The translations under genes and the position numbers were made by a program. Shown here in pieces: positions 1 to 11,040 of a DNA stretch of 64,000 bases. The notes below the pieces were generated by a model that was not told the DNA's origin, did no database searches, and saw only the letters and a list, made by a program, of their open reading frames with translations. The stretch covers positions 390,501-454,500 of the forward strand of contig WAEK01000003.1 of NCBI GenBank assembly GCA_011634665.1. The letters are read 5' to 3'. Position 1 is the first letter of the stretch, and the number at the start of each line of letters is the position of its first letter. The DNA comes from Mortierella sp. BCC40632 (taxonomy: Eukaryota; Mortierellomycota; Mortierellomycetes; Mortierellales; Mortierellaceae).

Positions 1-809
1 GTGCTCGGGACTACCATTCCAAACAGGATCGCCTGAAGGCCATGCGTGAAAAGGCCTCCTTCCGGAACCCAGACGAATTTTACTTCAAGATGATCAACAG
101 CAAAACCAAGGACGGCGTCCATATCATGGAACGGAACGAAAAGTTCTCGCACGACTTTATCAAGCTCCTCAATACCCAGGATCTGAGCTATGTCACTCGG
201 CAACGTGATATTGGGCGTAAAAAGATTGACCGGATGCAAGGAGGAATGATCCTTCTGGATGACGAAACCAAGGACGACGACGACGACGAAGACGAGGATA
301 TGTTTGCTGCACCCAAGGCTGACACACCAAAGCCAAAGAACCATATTGTCTTTGTCGATGATGAGAAAGAAGGTAGATACACCTCCCTTTCTTTTGGTTT
401 CTTTTGACTCGGAACCCTCATGAGCATTCCCGTTGTTACTTTTCCCTTTCATTACTAATGCCCACACTCTTCCTCATAACCAATAGTAAAATCGTTCGAC
501 GTAGCAAAGCACTTTGACACAGCACCAGAACTCATCCACCGGAAATTCAACCGACCCAAAACAGCACAGTTGAAACAGGATCTTGGCTTCTCAGAGGTTG
601 ACAAGACAGAGACCAAAGCCCTTGCCAAGGAACGCGTCAAGGTCATGACAGAGTACAACTCTCGACTGAACCGTGAGGAGACCATGGCCAAACTTGAACA
701 GGAAATGGCCCTGAGAAAGAATTTGCAACTCAAGGGTCGTAAGCGTAAGATTGGCGTTGACAAGGATGGACTGGCTATCTACAAGTGGAAGGCGGACAGG
801 AAGAAGTAA
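1..809 (+). CDS. UTP11: U3 snoRNA-associated protein UTP11 (3' part; 5' end outside window)
   Basis: Component of the small-subunit processome, which assembles on pre-18S rRNA with U3 snoRNA in the nucleolus. The reading frame is open from the first bases, so the start codon lies to the left of the window. Exon 1-372 carries the family hallmark ARDYHSKQDRLKAMREKA followed by NPDEFYFKM, then an acidic D/E run. A 114-nt intron (373-486, GT..AG, with a branch-like tactaatg near 452) separates it from exon 487-809, which ends in a basic tail (KWKADRKK) and TAA. The length and basic C-terminus match Utp11 proteins. The next gene is convergent, 322 bp away. Confidence 0.93.
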
Positions 810-1131
810 AACTCTGGAAGCTGTAATCTCTCTCGACCTCTTCTTATTATCATTTTTCGACGCCATGCTACCCCCCCCCCCTTTTTTCCAATGAAAAAAA
901 AGAAAGAAAGAAAGAAGCAAGTCGTCTTTTGTTATTTTACCAGGCTCTGTCGTTCTCTCTCTTCTCCGCTCTCGATTGACACGTCCCACTCTAAACCATT
1001 TGGCATACAAGTTGTATAATAGCGCTCCATCCCAAAAAAATAAATCGTTTCCTTTATTAAAAAAAAAACAAAAAACACCTTTACGCAAAGACAAAGAGTC
1101 TCTAGAATCGTCTCTCTCCTCGAGGTCTATT
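810..1131. other. Convergent 3' spacer between UTP11 and epoxide hydrolase
   Basis: No gene seen. It holds a C11 run followed by T6, GAAA repeats near 895-915 and short A tracts, and presumably carries the 3' UTRs and poly(A) sites of both flanking genes. Confidence 0.6.
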
Positions 1132-1293
1132 TTAGATCTTTAGGCCACGACGCTTGGCGGTAAATGCATCCAGAACCTCCTCTCGAGTGAAAAAACCATT
1201 AATCTCCTCCTCGAATTCAACAGGCCGCTCGAACGCGGCGAAATGGCCACCTTCTGGGAACTCGTGCCAAGAGAGAATATTCATGTAGTCGCT

Positions 1294-1324
<31 letters not shown>

Positions 1325-2870
1325 AGTCGAGACAAAATTACATTTCAAATGGTTAATCACAAATAAGCTGTGCAAAAAATCAAAAAGAGTATGAGAGAGA
1401 AGCAGGTACAAAATAAAGTCGTGGAGGTCACTTACTCAGCCCAAGCCTTGGGAACCATAAAGAGCTCCTTGCGCCATACACCAACGCCGACGGGGACTTT
1501 GGATGGCACAGGGATTCTCATCATCCAATCAATGTCCTTGGTATGCACCGCTTCATAGTAGATCCGCATTGAGGACGTGATCGATTGTGTACTGTGGTAA
1601 ATCATTACCTGCGTCAAGAGCTCCGTCTTGGTAAAAGGCCACGTGTCGGGTTTGTACGGGTCTAGATCTGCCCAGGAGAGATACTTTTCAGTCAACCATG
1701 ACAACAGTCCCACGGGCGAGTCTTCGAGTGCATAACCAAGTGTCTGCGGTTTGGTTGCCTGGATAAAGAAGTAAGCTCCTTCTTCCGCCGCATAGACCTT
1801 TAGTCCCTCGATCGAGGCTATTTCACGAGGGTTGTTACGGTAGACCAGCTTGGGCAGTGCAAAGCCTGTGATCGCTTTAAGGAACTGGAAAGGACGCGTC
1901 CAAGGGCGAGGAGGAAGACAAGGCAACATGTTGATATGGATTGCCAAACAATGCTCTGGGTAAAGCGTGGCAATTGTCCGGGAGATAAGTGCACCCCAGT
2001 CACCACCCTGAGCAATGTAGTGTTTATAACCGAGCTTCTGCATCAGACCATGGAGAGTCTTGGCCATTTCACGAACACCAAAGTTCTTTTTTTGGGGAGC
2101 TATTGAGAGAAACGGTAGATTGGCCAAAGAGATATAAGTATCAATCTCAGGGATGACATTCTAGAAAATCAAGCGTGAGATTTTTTTTTTCTTTCTCCCT
2201 TCCTTCAATTACCTTGACTCCATCCAAAGCCAGGGAGCGAGGGCACAATAATCTGGTATCGTCCTCGTCTCTTGAGCAACTGAATAGCTTTGCCAAACTC
2301 ATACCACGAACCCGGCCAGCCATGGACCAACAACAATGGCATAATAATCTCTCCATTCTCGTTTACAGTCGCCTTGGGATCCGCATAAGGCCCTTCCCGG
2401 ATTTCCTCCTCTCCCGTCTCGGGATCAATTTCAGGTACCAGCTCGGCCCAAGGGTCATGGCGGACATAGTGAATCTGCAGTCCATCCACTTCACAGGTCC
2501 AATGCTCATAGTCTCGGTTCAAAGTCGCAAGCTCCTTCTCCCAGTTATAGTGATGCAACCATTCCCGTGTCAAGTACTTCATCGTGTTGGATTCCGTGCC
2601 ATAACTCCATCCTGCAGCTTCGATCTGATCCGGGAACCGAGCCTCGGCCAGACGCGTCTTGAGCGTGCTCAGCATCTCGGGTCGGCGAGCCGAGAGTTCG
2701 AATCGATGAGGGGCCGTGGGATCGAAAGCTGAGACTTTCTCTGAATCCAGTTCTGTGGCAGCTGCGCCTTGGTGTTTCTCATGGCTACTGTGGTCCAAAG
2801 TCTCGCTGGGGTCCTTGCGATGAACGGAGATAAAGCTGTCCTCGAGTGAGGTAGACGCGTGCGCAGACAT
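1132..2870 (-). CDS. Epoxide hydrolase, alpha/beta-hydrolase fold, with N-terminal lid domain
   Basis: Probably hydrolyses epoxides to diols, a detoxification or lipid-epoxide role. Three exons (2870-2213, 2099-1436, 1291-1132) join in phase to give about 493 aa. After a roughly 60-residue S/E-rich leader comes the EHN domain (FELSARRPEML...LYGT-type region with WLHHYNWEKE). The hydrolase core follows, with the oxyanion-hole motif HGWPGS, the nucleophile Asp in GGDWGALIS, and the catalytic His in EGGHFAAFE on the last exon. Intron 1 (2212-2100) restores SQAPQKKNFGV, typical of the family. The start MSAHAST is the first ATG in frame after an upstream T/C-rich leader. No mitochondrial or secretory signal is evident. 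Microsomal-type (EPHX1-like) fungal hydrolases share this two-domain order; the substrate cannot be read from sequence. Confidence 0.9.
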
Positions 2871-4109
2871 TTTGTCTTCTTTAGGATGACAAAGTATGTA
2901 GGATGGGTACTTTGGAGTGGACTCGTTTCTCTCACACACACTATCTCTCTCTATCACAGTCTCCTGACAAGAGACACGTTTTTTTTTTTTTTTTAGAGGG
3001 AAAAGGAAAAAGAAAGGAAAGAGAGATGAACGAGGATGAGATTGCGTGGGATGCAAGATGAGATGAAAAGAAAGAATGAAAGAATGGAAGAATGAAAGAA
3101 TCAGTGGAAAGCAAGAGAGCAAGCAAGAGACAGAGAGTGAGAGCGGAAGAGAAACGCAGTCCGCTTTACTTCACTTTAGATTGTCGCCTGTGCGCCGCCG
3201 GGAACAGGGCTCTCCGAACGCGGAACAGTGATCGATTGCTCCGCTCCTGCCCATGGCTCGGCTGGCGTTGGCCGCCTGGGTTACGCAACGGGCTGAGATG
3301 GTCCCTTTCTCTACACATTTGAAAGCACTTGTGTCCGTCTCTTTCCTGCTCTCGACACCCGTGCCCTGAGGCGATCCGCGTCATTGGGATCCAGAAAACT
3401 ATCTAGGAAAAGGCTCTCATGCCTATACATGGCCGCATTGCCAGGGTGCAGCCTCTCTCACCCCGTCAAGGACCGACCTGAGAGGCGGAGTCGTGAGACC
3501 TATATGTGGAGAACACAATTCGGCTCCATCCTGTCCTGTGCATAACAAACTCTTTAGAGCGAAAAAGAAGGGCAAGTAGACCTCCTCAATGCGTTTATTC
3601 TGCATGGCATGGTAGGTATCATGAAGATCTATAATGCTGAGAGGAAAGGAGCGAAAACGACAAAAAAGAAAAGAAAAAAAACGAAAGCATACAACAAAAA
3701 CAGAATAAAGAAAAAAAAAAAAAAAAAAAAAAAAGGAAACCAACAATACGACGCCGCAGCAACTCTTAAAAGCAACAACTGGGAACAGCGAGGGGGAGGA
3801 AATGGGAAATAAAAGAGAGAAAAAGAGAAGCAAAGCAAAAGAGAATGAATCCTTGTCTGCCGAGTCCTCTGAGCGAAATTACAGTACAACTGAAGATTTA
3901 CAAGGCGGGTAAAAAAAAAGGATAAATGGGTTGACAACACTCCATGTCATCAAAACCTATTCACCCTTTTCCTGCCACAGCTTGCTTTCGACAGAAGGAG
4001 CCGTCCTAGGGTCCCGAGCTATCCCTTCATAGTCTCATAATCACGTTGCTTCCTTCCTTCACGATCCAGATCCAGGTGTTCTCCTGAAAGGCCATCTTTT
4101 TCAGTTGGC
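2871..4109. other. Intergenic, low-complexity
   Basis: No gene recognised. It contains a T16 run, GAAAGAATG tandem copies near 3070-3100, a GC-richer patch near 3170-3300 and an A21 run near 3711-3733. It holds the promoter of the epoxide hydrolase on its left and the 3' UTR of the elongase on its right, since both genes run to the left. Confidence 0.6.
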
Positions 4110-5849
4110 TTAGATGTGCTTGCTCTTGGAGGGCTTCTTAGCAGAGCCGTTAGTGACGGGCTTGGCACCCTTGGCGGCAGCTCCAGCTGCCTTGGCCTTG
4201 GACTTGTAGGTGAGGCGGTAAAAGTTGATGAAGAGCAAAAGGTAGCTCGACAAGAGACCGCAACCGAACAAAGCAGCACCCTCAGTACCGGCGCACTTGC
4301 CAGAGTTGGGGAAAGAGGGGTAGTAGGTGAAGGCAAAGTAGGTGTAAGAGCAGAAGTAGATGAATCCAAGGTCAAGGACGAACTGGATGATCTGAAGAGT
4401 GGTGAGGTACTGCTTCCACCAGATGCGGACACCGGCGGCCGAGCGCATGTAGTAGTAGTACATGAGGACGTGAACGGTGAGGTTGAGAACGATGGGAACC
4501 CAGGAGACAGAGGTGTGACCGCCGAGCTGGACGAAGCAGAGGATCATGGTCATCGAGTGGTGGAAGTAGTGGAGGAACTCTACAGAATGAGAATAAGAAA
4601 GAATGTGTTAGAGTGTCTGTCAAAAACCATAGACAACCAATGTCCCGCCTTGTGCTCCCCCCCTCTCCGAACAAAAGGGCTCCTTCTCTCCGCCGCCTCC
4701 TCTTCCTCTATCTCTTTCTCTCTCTTTCTCTCCTTGGTTGGCCTAGCCTGATTGTTCTGGTCTGGTCATTGCTCTCTGACTGCTCTCTCTTCTTCTCGCT
4801 TTATCTCTTCTGCGGGGCCAAGTTATCCCTTTCCTCCCGCGGAACAGAAACAACACAGAAAAGGCCGGACATTTCAGCCCCGCCTGCTTGCCTGCCGCTG
4901 TTGCTGCTTTTCTCTTTCCTTTTGCTTCTCCTGTTACAACAGGGGTGGGTAACGCGGGAAGGAAAACGTCCTGCTCAACAATGAACATAACTGGTGTTCA
5001 CTCCCGACCCAGAAAAATGCCGTTGCCCCAGCGAAAATAATAATTAAACAGAAAACTCTTGTCGCAAAAGAGGATCCTCTTCCTCCTCGCGTGCCGGCCG
5101 ACCGACGGCGTTTCCGGATGCCCCTTTTTTCCCCCACGAAAAAAAATAAGAGAAAAAGAGTAGCAATAAAGAAAACGACTTTGTACGATCCCTCCTAGTC
5201 GCCTAAAGGCGATCAGGGCCACTCTTGTCCTCGTGTCCAGACTTTTGACGCATGCCTTAGTAAGGCTTGGCCTTGAGCAACCCGCAGAGCACAGACGTGT
5301 CCCTGCACATCTGTCCAAAGGTTAAAAAAGTCCTTTGTCCACACCCAAACAGATCGGACTATTCAGCAACTTACCAAGAGGCTTCTTCTTGAGGACAAGG
5401 AAGACAGTGTCGGCCAACTCCCAGTACTTGACGAGGTAGTTGAGGTAGTAGAGGAGCTCAAGACGCTGGGTCCAGGCACCATCGTCACAGATAGCGTAGA
5501 AGAGACCGTGGCGGGCAAGGATGGGGACCAAGTTCTCAATGAACAAAACCAAGAGAGCGCCCGAGGCGACGGTGAGGAGGAAGTTGTGGAAGATGAAGAG
5601 ACCCTTGAGCTTGAAGGCCTCCTGGGTCTTCATGATCTGGCGACCACCAAAGATGACGATAAAGTAGGTGACGGTCCACATGGCGACCTCATACTGGGTC
5701 GACAATGGAGTAACACCCTCAGTGAAGGCGAACGAGCCGATGGGCTTTCCTGTAACGAGTTCATAGGCCTGGCTGAAGTAGTCGTCAAGCTTGATGCCGA
5801 AGGGCTGGTCGATGCTGAATTGGACCTTGTCCAGGAATGCGGCGGCCAT
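4110..5849 (-). CDS. Fatty-acid elongase (ELO family, Mortierella MAELO type)
   Basis: 3-ketoacyl-CoA synthase of the ER membrane that adds two carbons to long-chain acyl-CoA. Two exons (5849-5375 and 4579-4110) join in phase to 314 aa, close to the 318 aa of M. alpina MAELO. The N-terminus MAAAFLDKVQF and the block VPILARHGLFYAICDDGAW are essentially those of MAELO. The histidine box HYFHH sits at residues 162-166, at the start of exon 2, right after the intron. Several membrane segments follow, and the tail is basic (KKPSKSKHI), an ER-retention-like lysine-rich end. The single intron (5374-4580, 795 nt) is long for this window. MAELO is known to act on saturated and mono-unsaturated C16-C18 chains; the same is inferred here. 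Confidence 0.96.
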
Positions 5850-6550
5850 CTTGAATGCGGATTCGGGATGGGATGATTGGGAAGAGATGAAGAAAGGATG
5901 GGAGGAGATGATGAGAAAAGAAAAAGAAAGAGAGGAAAAAAGGACGACGAAGAAAAGGAAGAGAGGAAAAAAAGAAAAAAAGAAAAAGAAAAGCCCCGCT
6001 GACAGCCCACTTCCCGCTATGAAGGCAAATAGCCTGACGGCTCCCTGCTCCTCTTTAGCGGACACGGTGGCGGCGATTACCGTCTGTAAGAGACCAGAGA
6101 CTTGAGCGGGGGCGGAGGAGCTCTGAACGCATATGACAGCCAGCGCGCACCGCTCGATTGCTTCCTTTTGCTCCTCTTGCTCGCGCTTTCCCGCGGCATG
6201 TTTCTTTTTCCGGGCTGCATCAGGGCCAGCCCTGTTCATGCTGTTGGCGTGTGGCGAATGTGTACTTTTGGCGCGCCGTTCCTGCGTCTGTCTATCCGGC
6301 TGTCTATCTGTTATGCCTTGTCTACACACACCCATAGCCCCAAGCGTATGCCACTGCGCTCGGTCTTGTTGGGTCTGCATGCCAGATGCACACACGCCTT
6401 CTTTTCCTCTTTCCTGGCTTGTCTTTTCTCTTGCTGCCCCTGGATCGCTGGGGGATGGCTGTGTGTCCAAAAATGCAAATCACTGACCAATGGATCTCTG
6501 TCAGCAGTAATTGATGGCATGTCGCTCCTTCTTTATCTTTATCATCCTTT

Positions 6551-6597
<47 letters not shown>

Positions 6598-7481
6598 CCT
6601 TTCTCTTCTCACGTTCTCCTTCTCGTAGCTCCATCCTATTATCCTTTACCCTTTGCCCATACCCTGCTATTCCGCTGCATGTGCGACTGTCGTCAGTCTG
6701 TCCTGTCGGAGTCGATGGAAATCGAGCCCGACGACATCTCTCTCTCGCTTTCCCTCACTTGACCGCAGCCACAAATAGGTCTGATCCGTTCCTGCTTATG
6801 TGTGTCGTGTCGTGTTGTGTGTTGAATTCTCTCATTCCTCACACACTCACAGACACCATCAAACAACCACATTCTCTCCGCTCAGCTCAGCGAGCCCAGC
6901 TCAGCACAAGAGCTCAAGAAAAGTAGGCAGGAGAATAGATATGAGGTAGACCAGAAGAGAGACGACTGGGATTAACTCGCTCTTCTTCTACCTCCCTCTC
7001 TCCCACACTCTCTTTGCCCCGACCACAGGCCACAACTCGATTCACACGTGAAATAGTTTAGACCAGAAAAAGCGGTATTATTTCTCTCTCGTCATCCGGC
7101 ATCCCAATTGCTCCGCGCTCCGTCGACTTCCAGATATCCACTCTATTCGTGTTTACCGGTTTTCATGGGTGGGAGGGGGTATCCAATTGGGCTGCCTCTC
7201 TCTTTTTTTTTTTCTCTCTTCCATTATTCTCACCCTTCCCCCTTCCCTTTCCCCCCTTCCCTCCTCCCACAAACAAACAACAACAGCCTCGATCACATTC
7301 AGAAAACAGATCGTTCCTGAAAATAAAAAAAAATAATAAAAAACCAACAACAATTGTTATTTCTCCCACCCTTCTCCATACATTAGGGTTGGACTACAGG
7401 ATAGATGGCTCACTTACTGGCTACAGTGGACCCTTCTCTTCCTCTCCCTTCCCCTACCAGCCTCCTCTCTCCCTCCCTTCT
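5850..7481. other. Elongase upstream region with CT microsatellite
   Basis: Holds the elongase promoter and 5' leader. A purine-rich GAAA/GGAAAA stretch (about 5880-5995) lies directly upstream of the ATG, and a (CT)n tract of about 32 bp is near 6553-6585. Further left-hand genes are absent. The open frames here are explained by simple-sequence DNA. Confidence 0.6.
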
Positions 7482-8658
7482 TCAGGCTTCAATGGTCTCA
7501 AGAGCTTGATGCAGGGCAGCCACAAAGGGCTCCTCAGGAGGACCCACAAAGGTGACCACTCCATCGACCAACACGACCACACATGGAATCGCAGCGTATC
7601 CCGTTTTGTTATACACCGCTATGGATAGAGAAAGAAAGAGAAAGAGTGTGGGGATGTGGGTGTGAAAGAAAGAAAGAAAGAAAGAAAGAGAGAAATAGAG
7701 TGAGCTGGTCTGTTCGTATGGCTCGGTATGGTGAGCGCTGATCTTCCCGTCCCCCTTGCTCTCTCCGTCATTGTCTCTAAGACGGGTTCATTCATTGAAG
7801 CCAAAGAAGGTTCGAAATGCGATCGATCGTCTTTTGCCCCCCTCTCTTCTCTGTCTCTCTTTCTTTCTTTCTTTTTCTTTTCTCTCTCTCTCTCTCTCTT
7901 TCTCTCTTTCTCTCTTTTACTCAGACTTACATTGCGTTGCATGGCCCTTTGTATCGGCATAGATTGTATATCGAAAGTCACTCTTTTTTTCTCCAAGAAA
8001 CTGCTTGACATGGTCCAATGTATCTCCTTTATCCATAAAGATACTATCGTTGTTGATCCCCACAATCGCTGCCTTGCCTGTATGCTTCTCGGCCAGATCC
8101 GAAAGTTCTGGACCTGCTTCGACACATGGAGGACACCTGAGAATAAGAAAAAATTGTTTCAGGGGCCAGAGGAAGAACGAATGTAAAAGGCATTAAATGT
8201 TAGTAATCTACTCGGCTGTTTGTCCTATTATTCCTTTGGGTAAAAAAAAAAAAAAAAAGACTTTGCCATGTGGCCCAAAAGTCCAAGACGACTACTCGCT
8301 CATGGCCTTCGAAGATAGGTCCGCTCACGTGCAGGAGTGGAGCAATGACCTCTCGAGGATCTACCCGAGTTCCCAAAAGAGAACTCGACCAACCCTCGCG
8401 AAAACAAGCAGGAGGTCCTGCCTTGAGTCGATCACGAATCTGTTCAAACGATGTCAACTTGAATTCGGACAACACCTCAAAAGGATCATCGTAACCAATT
8501 TCACGCGACTTGGACTTGAACGTTTCCACGGCCGTCCAATAGGTGTCTTCCTCCCATGTGTCTTCGTAATTGTCCTTGAGTGGTATGCGAATGATGTCAA
8601 TATAAGCACCCTTGAGGAGCTCGGACCTGTCTTGTATGGGTTCAATTGCAACAGTCAT
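7482..8658 (-). CDS. Thioredoxin-fold (TlpA/redoxin-like) protein with WCPPC active site
   Basis: Probable thiol-disulfide protein. Three exons (8658-8267, 8136-7931, 7618-7482) give 244 aa. About 115 unassigned N-terminal residues precede a redoxin core: VVVLDFWATWCPPC, then a TlpA-like arrangement with IVGINNDS, a cis-Pro region AIPCVVVLVDG and a final GPPEEPFVAAL helix. The family cysteine pair CPPC is complete. The intron between ATW and CPPC needs a GC donor (ATG|GCAAAG at 8266-8265) paired with a CAG acceptor; no GT donor keeps the frame. No signal peptide is visible, so a cytosolic or mitochondrial place is a guess. It could equally be called a peroxiredoxin-like/redoxin domain protein; partner and substrate are unknown. 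Confidence 0.82.
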
Positions 8659-9962
8659 CTTATTTTCCCTTTTTTTTTTTTTTGATGATGTGGTTTTTTT
8701 TTTTTTTCCTTCTTTCTTTCTTTTTCCTGCAGGGTGAAAGGCGGTCTTGAATTGGTCAATGAAGATCCGTGCTAATCAATTGGCCCGAAATGGCTAGAGA
8801 TTGAAATGTTGGACTAGTACAAAGAAGCGTGAAAAAGGACGGAGAAATAGAGAGTGTGTGTGTGTGAGAGAGAAATGGTGGGTAGCGGATTCGAATTTTT
8901 ACCCTCCTTACAGCAATTGTCGCTCTTATTTAAATAAAGTCTCTCATAGCCTCTCTCCCCCCTCCTAAAAGAGATCACGGCGATTATAAAAATGCCGTGC
9001 TCAACAGGACAAGGAAAGGAAAAAGAAACATTTGGGCCTTGAGGCAAAAGAAGAGCTAATTCAGCGTTACTCCAAGATCAGAAAAACAAGGAGACAGAAA
9101 CCATCCAGTGCTTCAGGAGTAGATTGCACCATCCATAGGGTCAAACACATTCAACACTAGAGCCTCTTTTTTTGTTGTGGCCGGGATAGACCAGAGCTAA
9201 AAAAACGAAGGCTGCTGTGTGTACTTCCGAGTCGGATGGTGATACCGGAAGAGGGCAGACTCGTTTGTGAACAAGGAGACCAAGGAGACCAACAAAATTG
9301 ACTATTTTTTTTTTTTTTGCCTCTCGCATGTTTTTCTCCTTCTTCTTCTTGTCACACAGTACATCGGAATGGTGGAGAACGAGCCTCTCACAATCTTTTA
9401 TTACACAGGGCGGCATGCATGGCCCAGAGACAAGACATTTCGACCAATCCCGTTGAGCGCATTTTCCCATCCGTTCTCTCCGTTCCTTTCCCCTTTTCCC
9501 CTTTCCTCTTCTCATCCCCTTCTCTCTTTCAGGAACGCCCTCGGAGAGACGACATGCCTCCATCAAGAGAATAATACGTGTTGTGTAGATAGTCTCTAGA
9601 CCTGACATAGGGCATACGATGCAAGATCGACTAGATCGATCGCAAAGCAGGTCGACTCTTTATCAATCAGTATGGAGGAGAGAGTGAGAGTGAGAGTGAG
9701 AGTGAGAGAGAAGGGGGAGAAGGACTCGACTCTAAAGAAGAAAAGATGCGTTAATCTTCAAAGTCGATCGTGTTAGATAACGTTGTGGCCCTTGGAAAGA
9801 AAAGAAGAAAACAACAACAACAACAAGAGCAACAGTACCTTACATAGTAATGATGTCTACCTCTCCCCATGCGACCACGAGAACGAAACACCATTCAGGT
9901 GTCAGAAGAGTCATCCATGTTAAAAAGCAAGGATTAAACATGAGGAAGAGGACGCATCCATC

Positions 9963-10012
<50 letters not shown>

Positions 10013-10280
10013 AAGCTAGTTTTGACGAGTGAAGCTAACAACCGACCCGAGGGTAAACAGATAGTACATCCAATTTCCGGATAAAATGTCCTCTCTAGGA
10101 CGTCTGCTTCCCACGCTACTATCGATCATTTTTTTTTTTTTTTTTTTCTGAGCCATGTTCGCGCACACAAGGCTCGTATGCTCTCTACTCCCCAAAAAAA
10201 AGAGAGAGAGAGAGGAGGTACCCGTTAACCTACCAACCTCTCCCCCCTTTTTCTTCATCCTCCTACTTTCTGACACTCTG

Positions 10281-10311
<31 letters not shown>

Positions 10312-10812
10312 GGTGCCCTCAAATCTTTTCATTTTTCCACACTATAAATGGCCCTGTTGTGGCTCCAATTGGGCACGTTATTTGTGTCCAAGATGGCGCA
10401 CACGAAGGGAATTATTATAAGCGAGAGAGAGAGAAAGACAGTAGCCAGAGCCTTGAACCATGAATGAGGCCAAAAAAAAAAAAAAAAAACCTGAATGATC
10501 CAATTACTGGGGGACTGGGATGTACGCTCTCTGACAAAGTGACCAACAAGTGCTATCAGGATACTTTCTAGAGGCATGAATTTCATTTGTCAATTGGAGG
10601 ACCCACCACGGCCGAATGTAACCCCTTGGACTTGAAGTCTAGAAGGAAGAAATAAAAAGAAAAAGAAAAATGATCCGCAAAATGACCAGTCTAGTTATTA
10701 TCTTTTTTTTTTTTTTCTGTTTAATCTTTCTTGAGTTTGATCCGCAATCTGCTCATTCGGCATTTCCCCCTTCATTTTTTGACCAACTAACTATCGAACG
10801 TTAAACTCTCTC

Positions 10813-10850
<38 letters not shown>

Positions 10851-10969
10851 CCCCTTTATGAACATTAGTTGTGTGTGCATGAGTGCGCGTGGTGTGGTGT
10901 AGGAGGGGTGTGTGTTTGTGTGTGTGTGCACAGAAGCGGTGGGGCATAAAAAACTATAGAGATATATCT

Positions 10970-11018
<49 letters not shown>

Positions 11019-11040
11019 AAATAATAATGAAAAAAAACAA
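8659..11040. other. Intergenic, rich in homopolymers and GA repeats
   Basis: 2.4 kb with no recognisable gene. It contains T12-T15 runs after 8669, GAGAGT/GA tracts near 9676-9712 and 9967-10008, an A28 run near 10284-10311, an A32 run near 10816-10847 and an A40 run near 10977-11016. Open frames here match nothing I know and lack splice partners. Confidence 0.6.

Noticed and set aside
2101..2160. Epoxide hydrolase exon 2 starting at 2160 (NVIPEIDTYISLANL)
   Set aside because: It is out of phase with exon 1; the acceptor at 2100 gives SQAPQKKNFGV, which fits both phase and family.
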